A DNA stretch of 59,355 nucleotides from Runella sp. CRIBMP (GCF_009905605.1 NZ_JAAAKZ010000025.1:1-59355), one strand, 5' to 3'. Shown: positions 7,683-16,127, counted from the stretch's first letter. The notes: generated from the letters alone by a model not told the origin. Program-made: numbers and translations.

Positions 7683-8459
7683 CTATTTGCCCATCCATTC
7701 TTTAAAATCGCCCACACGTTCACGGCTTACCGTTACTTCTTTCTCGACGGAAGGTTTTAGGTCCAGTTTAAGTTTTCCATTAAAATAATTATGAATTTGA
7801 ACCACCGATTTTATTCCCAAAATATACTGACGATTGATTCTGAAATAGTATTTAGGATCGAGTTGTTGTTCGAGTTCATCAAGGGTGTAGTCAATCAAAT
7901 GTTTAACCCGGTCGCGGGTCATTAAAAAAGTAATCCCTTCTTCAGTGTAAAAATAAGAAATATCCGTGATTTCAACTGGAATCAGCCGTTGTCCGAGTTT
8001 TACCAAAAACCGGGAACGATACTCACGGAGTTGGTTATGACGCTGCAACTCCGAAACCAGTTTAGAAATATCAATCGTTTGCGTTTGGGCACTGTTTATC
8101 TGCTCATATTTTCGCAACGCCCTTTCGAGTTCTTCTTTCTTTATGGGTTTAAGCAGATAATCGACGCTGTTTACCCGAAAAGCCTGAATGGCATATTCAT
8201 CGTAAGATGTGGTAAAAATAACCGGACTTTTTACCTCCATTTGGTTGAAAATCTCAAAACTTTGCCCATCGCACAGTTCAATGTCCATTAAAATCAAATC
8301 AGGATTTGGGTTGGCTTGCAGCCATTCAACGGTGCTTTCAATACCGTCAGTTATACCAGAAATTCTGAGTTCAGGAGCAACTTCAAGCAGCAATTTTGAT
8401 AATTTTTGTACTGCTAAGGGTTCATCTTCAACGATAAGCACGTTCATGGATTTGTTCAT
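7683..8459 (-). CDS. LytTR-family response regulator
   Basis: A 258-aa regulator. The receiver domain (about 5-120) has acidic residues in LIVEDEP, phosphoacceptor Asp59 in LILMDIELCDG, Thr/Ser in VIFTTSYDEYAIQAF and Lys in YLLKPIKKEEL. The C-terminal LytTR DNA-binding domain (about 155-255) contains FLVKLGQRLIPVEI and YFRINRQYILGI. It is first in a two-gene operon with the kinase at 6614-7663. A second paralogous pair lies at 56313-58169. ATG at codon 5 (MNVLIVEDE) is an equally good start. Such pairs in Bacteroidota bind short direct repeats; a candidate site lies at 32-63, but the pairing is not shown. Confidence 0.92.
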   Translation of the reverse strand: MNKSMNVLIVEDEPLAVQKLSKLLLEVAPELRISGITDGIESTVEWLQANPNPDLILMDIELCDGQSFEIFNQMEVKSPVIFTTSYDEYAIQAFRVNSVDYLLKPIKKEELERALRKYEQINSAQTQTIDISKLVSELQRHNQLREYRSRFLVKLGQRLIPVEITDISYFYTEEGITFLMTRDRVKHLIDYTLDELEQQLDPKYYFRINRQYILGIKSVVQIHNYFNGKLKLDLKPSVEKEVTVSRERVGDFKEWMGK

Positions 8460-8478
8460 TTGAGAATGTAAAATGACA

Positions 8479-8486
8479 CAAAATTA
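8479..8486 (-). promoter_or_regulatory. -7 promoter box of the LytTR operon
   Basis: On the minus strand this reads TAATTTTG, an exact match to the Bacteroidota TAnnTTTG -7 element, 20 bp before the start codon at 8459. There is no clear -33 TTG at the usual distance, and no Crp/Fnr dyad at the position seen in the sulfur island. Confidence 0.45.
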
Positions 8487-8603
8487 CCGCAACAGTAAAT
8501 AGTGGAATGATTGAAGTGTTAAAAAATGCCAGTAAAATAAATGAAAACTCACTTGAATTGAAGGACGTTTAATACTTGAGAGTCAGTAAAGTCTTAAAAT
8601 TCG

Positions 8604-9665
8604 TTACCGAACGTTGATGCGCAGTTTATCTGGTTGCACCACCCGAAAACCCTGAGGGGTGACTTCGATAAAACCATCATGCTTGAATTCACTGAGCGTT
8701 CGAATCAGCGATTCAGACGTCGTACCAATCATCGCGGCCAGATTTTCGCGGGAAAGCTGAATTGCGCTTTCGGGTTGTTGGGCCTGTAACACCAGCAACG
8801 TATCAGCTACGCGGCGGCGCAAAGAATTGTAAGCCATTCCAAGCAGTTTTTTTTCGTGGTCACTTACGCGGCTAGACATCAACTTGATAAATTTTAGGCT
8901 TACCTCCAAATCATCAGATATCACTTTTAAGAAATCAGCTTTAGGAATATAAATTAATTCTGAGTCAACAAGGGTCACGGCCGAATCGGTGTAATCGGTG
9001 TGCATAAATAAGGAAAGATACCCAAAGAAATCGCCAGGATGATAAAGCCCCGTAATAAACTCTTTGCCGTCACCATTGATACGAACAGTTTTTACTTGCC
9101 CTGATTTGAGATAAAACAATCGAATAGGCTCATCGCCCTCCAAATAAACGTATTGCTTTTTGGGGATAACGTGCGGCTTTCTGTCGGTTATGAAGCTTTG
9201 AAATTTACCTTCATGGTATGTCTCCTGTAAAAAACGGTTTAGATTATCCTCCTGCACAGGGGGAACAGGTACGGGATTAGCCGACGGTTTGAGATGAGCA
9301 ATCTTGTTCAATCGAACCTCAATAGACCGCAGTAAATCACTTTCGTCAAAGGGTTTCATCAAATAATCATCTGCCCCCAAATCCATGCCTTTGCGCAAAT
9401 CAGTGCGTTCAGTTTTGGCCGTCAAAAAGATAAAAGGGGTTCCCGCCAGTTCAGGATTTTGGTTGAAAATTTGCAACACTCCGTAGCCGTCCAATACAGG
9501 CATCATAATATCACAAATCACTAAATCGGGCTTAACGGCAATGGCTTTCTCTACGCCAACTTTTCCATTCTCGGCCACATAAACCTGATAACCAGCCAAT
9601 TCAAGAATATCGGCGGTATTTTCACGAATGATTTCGTTGTCTTCAATCAACAAAATGGTTTTCAT
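8604..9665 (-). CDS. Hybrid response regulator: receiver + Crp/Fnr (CNBD and HTH)
   Basis: A 353-aa fusion. Residues 1-120 are a CheY-type receiver (IEDNE, Asp52 in LVICDIMMPVLDG, Thr in IFLTAKTERTD, Lys in YLMKPFDESD). A linker follows, then a cNMP-binding barrel (about 150-270), a dimer helix and a Crp-type HTH (about 295-345) with helix TTSESLIRTLSEF. The E-x-x-x-R contacts of Crp/Fnr helices are kept, but the Fnr serine is replaced by Ile, so a non-TTGA site is expected. Its ATG overlaps the end of the PAS kinase gene by 23 bp, so the kinase is its likely phosphodonor. It is a prime candidate regulator for the TGTAA-N6-TCACR promoters of the sulfur island (inference). Confidence 0.9.
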   Translation of the reverse strand: MKTILLIEDNEIIRENTADILELAGYQVYVAENGKVGVEKAIAVKPDLVICDIMMPVLDGYGVLQIFNQNPELAGTPFIFLTAKTERTDLRKGMDLGADDYLMKPFDESDLLRSIEVRLNKIAHLKPSANPVPVPPVQEDNLNRFLQETYHEGKFQSFITDRKPHVIPKKQYVYLEGDEPIRLFYLKSGQVKTVRINGDGKEFITGLYHPGDFFGYLSLFMHTDYTDSAVTLVDSELIYIPKADFLKVISDDLEVSLKFIKLMSSRVSDHEKKLLGMAYNSLRRRVADTLLVLQAQQPESAIQLSRENLAAMIGTTSESLIRTLSEFKHDGFIEVTPQGFRVVQPDKLRINVR

Positions 9666-11235
9666 AAGGTAAGGTTATGGTAACGGTCGTTCCTTGATTC
9701 AAGACACTGGTCAGTGTAATATGTCCTCCCAAAAGATTAACGTATTGATTTACAATATGTAACCCCAACCCAGTACCAGAAATATTGGCGGCGTTTTTGG
9801 CTCTGAAGAAACGTTCAAATAAATGTTTTTGGTCTTCTTCCGAAATGCCGATACCGCTATCCTGCACGGTAAGTGTCAGCAGACCGTCTTTACAAGCTCC
9901 CTCCACCGTAATGCTCGATTCAGAATCAGAGTATTTTGCGGCATTTGTCAGAAGATTCAGAATGATATTACGCAACAGCGTAGCATCAATAATGATGATA
10001 TCGGTAGGAGAAAAATGAGACTTAATCGTCTGTCCTGGCTTCAATATCCCTTGCATCACCTCCATAATTTCATCCACTAGTTGGGCCAAGTTTACGCGGT
10101 CGGTATGAATTTCTACTTTTCCCTCTTCTAACCTGCCCAAGGATAAAAACTCTTCTAGGATTTCGTTGAGGTGGTTTACCGATGCACGAATTCTCACCAA
10201 ATGTTTGTGGATTTTATCCTGATTAGCTCTGTCGACGTACTTTTCAACCAATGTTGTGGAGGTTAAAATCGCCGTTAATGGTGTTCTGAACTCATGGGAA
10301 GCCAATGAAACAAAACGCGATTTTAAAGCACCCAATTCACGTTCCCTGTCCAAGGCTTTTGCGAGTTCTTCTTTAGATTTTTCAAGTTGTCGGAGCGTGT
10401 TAATGAGGGCGTGGGTTCGATTGGCCACCTTTTGTTCCAGCTCAACGTTAAGTTGGTTAATCAGTTCATGTTGGGCCTTCAGTTGCAGCTTGGCTTCTTT
10501 CTTAAAGATAATGTTGTTAATAAAAGCGATGGCATACAGCTCATCATTCAGGCGAAAGTAACTTAGGCTTACCTCAACGGGGAAGTCAACGCCCTCTTTA
10601 GTGACGGCTCTCAGGTCATACCCGTTCCCCATTTCCCGCGTTTGGGGGTTGACGTTAAAGTTTTTGCGGTGTTGCCGGTGTACATCGATGCGGTCGGAGG
10701 GTATCAATTGTTCAATGTCCATTGTCGTAAATTCATCCTCCGAATAGTGGAACAGTTTTTCTGCCATTTTATTGGCCGAAATAATCTGTCCATTTTCATT
10801 ACAAACGATGATTCCGATGGTCGCATTCGAAACAATGGTTTCATATTGACGGATAGATTGCAAAAGGGCAAGTTCAGCTTCATACAATCGATTCAGATTG
10901 ACAATTCGAACCAAGGCGTTATTTGTACCTCGGATAAGCGTAATTGTAATACCACCCCGAAATACCTGCCCCGAAAGGCACTTTACCTCAACTTCTTCAT
11001 AATGATGCTCCGATTCCATGAGCTTTGCTATTTTTGTAGCAATCTCTGTATCTTCATCATGCGCCGCACGAAACCAAGGATCCTTGAAATCTGAAAATTT
11101 TTGATTCCCCGAAAAGCCCATTAATCTTATCCCAGAATGATTAATCCGTAGAAAATGAAATCGTTGTAGATCATAAATTCCTAAGAAATCATTTTCCTGT
11201 TCAAAGAGTAAATTCGATAAGTCATTAAAAAGCAT
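9643..11235 (-). CDS. PAS-domain sensor histidine kinase
   Basis: A 530-aa cytoplasmic-looking kinase without membrane segments. One or two PAS folds occupy about 1-245 (GIIVCNENGQIISANKMAEKLF is the clear one, about 140-160). A coiled coil follows (VEQKVANRTHALINTLRQLEK region), then HisKA with phosphoacceptor His314 in LASHEFRTPLTAIL, and HATPase with N box NLLTNAAKYS, G1 box DSGIGISEED and G2 GTGLGLHIV. It overlaps and precedes the receiver-Crp gene 8604-9665, so the two form a two-component operon. Soluble PAS kinases often sense redox, oxygen or small ligands; no haem or flavin signature can be assigned here. Confidence 0.93.
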   Translation of the reverse strand: MLFNDLSNLLFEQENDFLGIYDLQRFHFLRINHSGIRLMGFSGNQKFSDFKDPWFRAAHDEDTEIATKIAKLMESEHHYEEVEVKCLSGQVFRGGITITLIRGTNNALVRIVNLNRLYEAELALLQSIRQYETIVSNATIGIIVCNENGQIISANKMAEKLFHYSEDEFTTMDIEQLIPSDRIDVHRQHRKNFNVNPQTREMGNGYDLRAVTKEGVDFPVEVSLSYFRLNDELYAIAFINNIIFKKEAKLQLKAQHELINQLNVELEQKVANRTHALINTLRQLEKSKEELAKALDRERELGALKSRFVSLASHEFRTPLTAILTSTTLVEKYVDRANQDKIHKHLVRIRASVNHLNEILEEFLSLGRLEEGKVEIHTDRVNLAQLVDEIMEVMQGILKPGQTIKSHFSPTDIIIIDATLLRNIILNLLTNAAKYSDSESSITVEGACKDGLLTLTVQDSGIGISEEDQKHLFERFFRAKNAANISGTGLGLHIVNQYVNLLGGHITLTSVLNQGTTVTITLPYENHFVD

Positions 11236-11325
11236 ATTCCTTGATTTTCAAGTGGTATTTTTCAGAAATTTCTATCTAAAAACGATATTATAACGAAGAA
11301 GGCGCGGGTAAAACACAGGGGCAGA

Positions 11326-11369
11326 GTTGACCAAAATCAATTTCGAGGGGCGAGAAATCACTACCTTTG
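11326..11369 (+). promoter_or_regulatory. Promoter with Fnr-like dyad for the thioredoxin-like gene
   Basis: GTTGA-CCAAAA-TCAAT (11326-11341) has perfectly complementary TTGA/TCAA half-sites with the Fnr-type 6-bp spacer. After 20 bp comes TACCTTTG (11362-11369), an exact Bacteroidota -7 box. The spacing is one base shorter than in the sulfur promoters. Likely activator: an Fnr-like protein such as that of 176-772 (inference). Confidence 0.5.
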
Positions 11370-11410
11370 CCCAAGTTAATGATTCGTTTTTATTTTAAAA
11401 ATAAGCAGGC

Positions 11411-11731
11411 ATGGAGTTCACGGTTTCGCATCCGATTCAGATTCCCTCGCAGTCCGCTGATTTACTTATTTTTATGCCTTCAGCACCGGGAGAAAACACC
11501 TTAATTGCTTCGCTAGACTCCTTAGCCGATTTGCTACAAAATCTGCTGGGTACTAGTGTTCATGTCTTCAAAATTGATGAAATGACGTATCCTGGAATTG
11601 TTAAGAGTTTTGACATCTTCAAAACTCCCACCTTTGTACTAGTGCAGCGAGGCGTTGAAGTTTGGCGTCAAGTCGGTATGACAGATGCCCAGACAATTAT
11701 CAAAGCGGTAAAAAATCAGTTGACCGACTAG
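11411..11731 (+). CDS. Thioredoxin-fold protein without redox cysteines
   Basis: A 106-aa protein with the thioredoxin-like pattern: a beta strand (DLLIFMPSAPG), helix, strand (VHVFKIDE), helix, the cis-proline segment FKTPTFVLVQRGVEVWRQVG, and a C-terminal helix. The usual CxxC site is absent and there is no Cys in the protein, so it is not a disulfide reductase. It may act as a chaperone or binding module. It has its own promoter with an Fnr-like dyad. Its TAG stop overlaps the stop of the opposing gene within a single CTAG (11728-11731). Confidence 0.75.
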   Translation: MEFTVSHPIQIPSQSADLLIFMPSAPGENTLIASLDSLADLLQNLLGTSVHVFKIDEMTYPGIVKSFDIFKTPTFVLVQRGVEVWRQVGMTDAQTIIKAVKNQLTD

Positions 11732-12168
11732 AGCCTGAGACTACGGCCTGCTTTTGATTTGATATGAATTCGGTACACGATAGGGTGCACTGTTTTCTCG
11801 GTTTCAGTTGATGTTTGATTTAAAGTTCCAGGTTTTTCATTGGCAAACACTGGCACTTTTCGGTTTTTGAGCAAATAAAGGGCGGAGTCGCGCAGTTCAT
11901 CATGTAATTCCTCAAACTCTCCTTCAATCAAAACACTTTGCCAAACGCCAGGGTTAATCATTTCATCAATTTCGAAAGCTACATTCGGATTTTTTTTTAC
12001 CATATCAATTTTGGTTCCTGCCCGCGTAATACCGTAAATGTAAAGCCCATCGTAAAAAAACATGACTGGTTCTATCAAAATCCTATTTTCAGCCGAGCAG
12101 CCAATTCGCCCGAAATATTGATTGTGCAGCATGTGGTCTATAATTTCCGTTGAAAGTTCAGTCAGCAT
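11728..12168 (-). CDS. Pyridoxamine 5'-phosphate oxidase-like FMN-binding protein
   Basis: A 146-aa split-barrel flavoprotein of the NimA/PNPOx-like family. Visible features are the N-terminal helix with LSTEIIDHMLHNQYFGRIG, strands around ILIEPVMFFYDGLYIYG, and GTKIDMVKKNPNVAFEID, the usual FMN phosphate-binding region. It lies 33 bp downstream of the alpha-glucan phosphorylase gene on the same strand and may be co-transcribed with it. Members reduce or bind small molecules or haem; the substrate is unknown. It converges with the thioredoxin-like gene with a 4-bp overlap. Confidence 0.85.
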   Translation of the reverse strand: MLTELSTEIIDHMLHNQYFGRIGCSAENRILIEPVMFFYDGLYIYGITRAGTKIDMVKKNPNVAFEIDEMINPGVWQSVLIEGEFEELHDELRDSALYLLKNRKVPVFANEKPGTLNQTSTETEKTVHPIVYRIHIKSKAGRSLRL

Positions 12169-12201
12169 GGTAGATGGTTTTTTGTAATAGGTTGTATCAA
12201 A

Positions 12202-13866
12202 TTATGACTTATAAAGTCGTTCGTAATACTCCGTCGCCAACCGAAGCGCATCAAAACGCGGGCTTATTTCATTGATTCCCGCTTTTACAATGGTCCACCA
12301 AGCATCGGGGGTTTCGTAATAAAGCGGCAAAATCTTGTTTTCAAGGTATTCAAACAGGTTTTTGGCATCAAAATCATCTTGCTCGTGGGTCGGGTTGTTT
12401 ACGTCGGCTTCAGGTAATATAAATGCATTCTGGCCGTTCAAGGCAAATTCAGGTACCCAGCCATCGTTCGTTGAACACATCAACGCACCGTTCATAATGG
12501 CCGTCATGCCGCTGGTTCCTGAGGCTTCGTGAGTGATGCGCGGCGTATTCAACCACACGTCTCCTCCCCTTTTTAGCATTTTTGACAATGACAACTCGTA
12601 ACCTACCAAAACAGAGCAGTTTACGTAGCGCTTTGACAAATGCACAAGTCGGTCAAATTGGCTAATGCCTACATAATCATAAGGGTAAGGCTTACCCGCC
12701 CAAATCAATTGGATGGGATAGCGGGTATTGGAAATCAAACGCTCGAAGCGCTCCAAGTCATTGAGCAATAAATCGGCTCGTTTGTATCCTGTCAGTCTTC
12801 TTGCCCAAACAATCGTCAGGATGTTGGGGTCATATATTTCGCCCGTTTGGTCGGCTACCACTTCAAACAACTCCTTTTTCCAATCCGCTTTTTTTTTCTT
12901 TAAGAATTCATCATTACCCGTTTTTGCGGCTTCAATGAAAGAATTATCCACCCAATACACCTGACTTTGGGCGTTGGTAATGTGAATAATCGGGCTTATG
13001 TCTGCCGTGTGTTGCCAAATAGATTTACTTATTTTCTCGTGCATCGCTGAGACGGCATTACTGAGTCGAGCCAGTCGTAAAGCACCCAACGCATGATTGA
13101 AAGAATCTCCCTCTACCCCCGTCAAACTCCTTACTTTGTCTAAAGGCAAATAGTAAAAAAAACCCATGCGGTCAAGTAAGCGAATATCCGACTGCGGATT
13201 GCCGGCTTCTTCGGGTGTGTGCGTGGTAAAAACAACGCGCTCTTTGACCAACTCAACGCTGCTGAATTTTGAATACAAATAAAAAGCCAACGGCAAGGGG
13301 TGGCTTTCATTCAAATGATATACCTCAGGTGTTAAATTGAGGGCATCTAGCAACTTTGCGCCCCCAATACCCAGTACCGTATAAGCCGCAATTCGGGTTT
13401 CTGGATTGGGGTCATAAAGTCGGTGCGTAATGGTTTGGGCCAAATAATCATTTTGTGGCAAGTCTGTGGTCAGCAGAAAAAGGGGGGCAGTTCCAAACAC
13501 CGAAGGGGGCAAATAGTACGCCCCCACCCACACGGGTGCATTGTTAATCAGCACCTGCACCGTAACATTTAGTTTTACGAGAAAACCATAATGTTTCTCC
13601 ATAAACAAAACATCCATGGTCTGGTCAGCTTTTCTGATTTGATCATAGTAGCCGTACTTCCATAAAATACCAACTCCGATAAGGTTTTGCTTAAGCGCAT
13701 AGGCCCCCCGCAGGTGCGAGCCCGCCAAAAAGCCCAACCCTCCTGAGTACGTTTTTAAGGGTTGATGAATGGCAAATTCCATCGAAAAATACGCAACGCG
13801 CTTAGAATACTCGGCCGTAAAGCCAATGAAATCGTCCGCGAAACCTGATAATGAATAAGTACTCAT
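12202..13866 (-). CDS. Short alpha-glucan phosphorylase-like protein (GT35) lacking the PLP lysine
   Basis: A 554-aa GT35-like protein, in the range of the short alpha-glucan phosphorylase group and well below the ~800 aa of classical GlgP. Family motifs include VAYFSMEFAIHQPLKTYSGG near the N-terminus, YHLNESHPLPLAFYL, RRLTGYKRADLL and EASGTSGM. In classical enzymes the last motif continues with the Lys that holds pyridoxal phosphate; here the codon is ACG (Thr455, bases 12502-12504), giving GTSGMTAIMNGAL. The protein may use another cofactor mode or be a glucan-binding or transferase variant. ATG 13866 (MSTYSLSGF) is preferred over an upstream in-frame ATG at 13953 because the similarity starts there. 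Confidence 0.85.
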   Translation of the reverse strand: MSTYSLSGFADDFIGFTAEYSKRVAYFSMEFAIHQPLKTYSGGLGFLAGSHLRGAYALKQNLIGVGILWKYGYYDQIRKADQTMDVLFMEKHYGFLVKLNVTVQVLINNAPVWVGAYYLPPSVFGTAPLFLLTTDLPQNDYLAQTITHRLYDPNPETRIAAYTVLGIGGAKLLDALNLTPEVYHLNESHPLPLAFYLYSKFSSVELVKERVVFTTHTPEEAGNPQSDIRLLDRMGFFYYLPLDKVRSLTGVEGDSFNHALGALRLARLSNAVSAMHEKISKSIWQHTADISPIIHITNAQSQVYWVDNSFIEAAKTGNDEFLKKKKADWKKELFEVVADQTGEIYDPNILTIVWARRLTGYKRADLLLNDLERFERLISNTRYPIQLIWAGKPYPYDYVGISQFDRLVHLSKRYVNCSVLVGYELSLSKMLKRGGDVWLNTPRITHEASGTSGMTAIMNGALMCSTNDGWVPEFALNGQNAFILPEADVNNPTHEQDDFDAKNLFEYLENKILPLYYETPDAWWTIVKAGINEISPRFDALRLATEYYERLYKS

Positions 13867-13969
13867 GCTATTTTGGCACAGGTTTGAAACTGGTAAAAGT
13901 GTCCAAATTCGATTTTCAGAAAAGTAAATTACTAAAATAGAAACTTCCTTCACATGAAGCTAATCACCG

Positions 13970-14008
13970 AAAAAACTGATTTTTCTCACTTCTAAAAATC
14001 AGTTTTTT
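13970..14008. terminator. Perfect 15-bp-arm hairpin
   Basis: AAAAAACTGATTTTT (13970-13984) and its exact complement AAAAATCAGTTTTTT (13994-14008) flank a 9-base loop. The stem is mostly A/T but ends in T-runs in both directions. It lies upstream of both flanking genes, so it is not the 3' end of a recognised gene. Confidence 0.45.
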
Positions 14009-14170
14009 GAGAAGTACTAAATTCAATTTATCGTTTATTTAACAGGGCTTCGAGCTATCCATCCAAACTTTATTTGGCCTCATTCTTCTCGATATTCAGC
14101 ATAAAAAAGGGGCTTAACATGGGGATTTCATTGCGCAATGAGGAATATTTTACCCACTCTCTGATGATTT

Positions 14171-14215
14171 AAAAACCATAAAACCAGCCAATTAAGGTTA
14201 GTTTTATGGTTTTTT
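14171..14215. terminator. Perfect 14-bp-arm hairpin with T-tract
   Basis: AAAAACCATAAAAC (14171-14184) pairs exactly with GTTTTATGGTTTTT (14201-14214), followed by another T. The form is that of a rho-independent terminator for a rightward transcript, but no rightward gene precedes it, so it may end a small RNA or read-through. Confidence 0.5.
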
Positions 14216-14392
14216 GACTGAGTACGAAAATTTATGTGGGGAAATAATCTCTAATGGGAAAACCCATCTTAAATCATATTAAACATAAAACTTCAATATA
14301 TATCGAACATTTTTTACGCCGCTTTTATAATGAGATAAACTGGTTATAAAAATAGATTTTTGGCCAATTGATAACTTTCAAACGGATAAAAA

Positions 14393-15022
14393 ATGAAAAA
14401 TTCGACGTTAATATATGCCCTCATCACCCGGGCTACGGGTAAAATTGGCGAATCTTTTGCGCGCATTCTGGCGCGAGAAGGATACAGTTTGGTTTTGGTA
14501 GACACCAAACCAGATTTATTAGAAAAAGCATGTAACACCATTCAAGAGGAGTTTCCTTCCACCCACACGGTTTGCATTAACAAAGATTTAACCCCCGAAT
14601 CGGCCTCGTATGAGCTTTATAGGGAAGTAAAAGAACAAAATTTGACCATTGAGCTATTAATCAATAACGAAGAAATCGAACACCTAGATCAAAACCCTTC
14701 CCTAAAACATACCAGTAGTTTCTACGGAAAAGATGGCATCCCAACCACCAATGCTTTTTTAAAGCACCCCTTAACCATTCTTTTTCTGAAAGAAATGATG
14801 GCACAAAATACGGGGAAAATAATGCATTTTATCTCAACAATAAACCGCGCTCGCAACATCCGGTTTTCGACGCATAACTTCGATAAACCACTTATTTTTT
14901 CGCTCATTGAGGTATTTCAAAATACTATCCAAGAAAGTCTCATCGAGCTCAATATCCTGAATTCGCAGAAGTATTCCCTGTCTTATACGTCGTTGGATGA
15001 TTTGGATTTAAGACATAATTAG
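14393..15022 (+). CDS. Degenerate short-chain dehydrogenase-like protein
   Basis: A 209-aa protein with the start of an SDR Rossmann fold: LITRATGKIGESFARILAREG replaces the usual TGxxxGIG, then LVLVDTKPDLLEKA and a later LLINNEE where NNAG is normal. The Ser-Tyr-x-x-x-Lys catalytic set is not visible, and the protein is shorter than the ~250 aa norm. It is therefore likely a non-catalytic or decaying SDR. It precedes the YihY/BrkB gene by 60 bp on the same strand. Function is unknown. Confidence 0.7.
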   Translation: MKNSTLIYALITRATGKIGESFARILAREGYSLVLVDTKPDLLEKACNTIQEEFPSTHTVCINKDLTPESASYELYREVKEQNLTIELLINNEEIEHLDQNPSLKHTSSFYGKDGIPTTNAFLKHPLTILFLKEMMAQNTGKIMHFISTINRARNIRFSTHNFDKPLIFSLIEVFQNTIQESLIELNILNSQKYSLSYTSLDDLDLRHN

Positions 15023-15082
15023 GGGCCGTACTGGTATAGTATTTTAATTTCGTTTTACCCCATCCACTAAAAAACGAATTCA

Positions 15083-16048
15083 ATGACTCGAAAAATCACG
15101 CTTAAAGGATTGTGGGAAGTCTTACTTAATTCATTCAACGGATTTTTAGACGACAATGTGACCAAACTCGGCGGCTCGCTGGCGTATTTTACCGTATTCT
15201 CGGTAGGACCGTTGTTGGTGGTTATCATTTCCTTTTCTGGAATTTTTTTGGGGCGCGAAGCCATCGAAGGGCAAATTTATGCGCAGCTAGACAGTTTTTT
15301 GGGCAAAGACACCGCCATAGAGTTACAGGAAATCATCAAGAAAGCTGCCATAAGTGGTAAAAGTACCACCGCTGCCGCCATCGGTATAGCAACTTTGTTG
15401 ATAGGAACCACAGGTATTTTTGCCGAAATTCAGGACTCCATCAATAAAATATGGGGCATCAAAGCCAAACCAAAAAAAGGATGGCTCAAAATCATCCAAA
15501 ACCGTTTTTTATCCTTTTCGGTCATTATCAGTCTTGGGTTTTTACTGGTGGTCTCATTGGCCGTCACTACCATCTTAGACGGATTCAACAATCGGTTGCA
15601 GGCCGCATTTCCTGAAGTCACGATTGTGGTGTTTTATATTCTTAATCAAGCGCTTACGTTCATCGTCATCAGCTTACTGTTTGCGGTTATTTTCAGGGTT
15701 TTGCCCGATGCCAAAATCAAGTGGCACGACGTATTGGCGGGCTCGATGCTCACTGCCCTTTTATTTATGCTCGGCAAGTTTGGTATTTCATTCTACATCA
15801 GTAAAACCAACATCGGCAGCATGTACGGTGCCGCTGGCTCGATGGCTATTTTGTTGGTTTGGATCTATTATTCTTCTTTGATTCTCTATTTTGGGGCCGA
15901 ATTTACGAAGGCCTACGCCATGAAATTTGGCTCAGCCATTTATCCCAATGCGTACGCCATTACCGTCAAAGAAGTAGAGATTGAAAACGGCAAAGATTCT
16001 ATCCAAACCAACGAAAAAAAAAAGAAAGAACTCATAGATAAGGGCTAG
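15083..16048 (+). CDS. YihY/BrkB-family inner-membrane protein
   Basis: A 321-aa polytopic protein of the YihY/virulence factor BrkB family: LGGSLAYFTVFSVGPLLVVII near the N-terminus, then about five further hydrophobic helices, including FGISFYISKTNIGSMYGAAG and SMAILLVWIYYSSLILYFGAE, a conserved family ending. The C-terminal tail is charged (NEKKKKELIDKG). Family members are inner-membrane proteins of unsettled transport or stress function. It lies just before the sulfur island, but the island's first Crp/Fnr site is downstream of it, so it is probably not a member. Confidence 0.92.
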   Translation: MTRKITLKGLWEVLLNSFNGFLDDNVTKLGGSLAYFTVFSVGPLLVVIISFSGIFLGREAIEGQIYAQLDSFLGKDTAIELQEIIKKAAISGKSTTAAAIGIATLLIGTTGIFAEIQDSINKIWGIKAKPKKGWLKIIQNRFLSFSVIISLGFLLVVSLAVTTILDGFNNRLQAAFPEVTIVVFYILNQALTFIVISLLFAVIFRVLPDAKIKWHDVLAGSMLTALLFMLGKFGISFYISKTNIGSMYGAAGSMAILLVWIYYSSLILYFGAEFTKAYAMKFGSAIYPNAYAITVKEVEIENGKDSIQTNEKKKKELIDKG

Positions 16049-16127
16049 TAATCCAAGCATACCCTCATAACGCTCTTGCATCCCCGTGTAAAAATTCCCT
16101 CAATTTTCTTAAAACTTTCCTGACCTG

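Larger units (their letters stand above)
13867..14392. other. 526-bp divergent intergenic region with two perfect hairpins
   Basis: It lies between the phosphorylase gene (minus) and the SDR-like gene (plus). No protein-coding gene is convincing. It holds two perfect, well-separated inverted repeats (13970-14008 and 14171-14215), each with A-rich and T-rich ends as in bidirectional terminators, which is odd for a region where both genes point outward. The 160 bp between them could hold a small RNA, but no exact TAnnTTTG box was found there. Confidence 0.5.

Noticed and set aside
8508-8523. Crp/Fnr dyad before the first LytTR operon
   Set aside because: The bases at the expected distance from the TAATTTTG box are not symmetric.
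11240-11252. CTTGA-TTT-TCAAG before the PAS kinase as another Fnr site
   Set aside because: The half-sites are 3 bp apart in place of 6, and no -7 box lies at the right distance on the minus strand, so it does not fit the promoter class.
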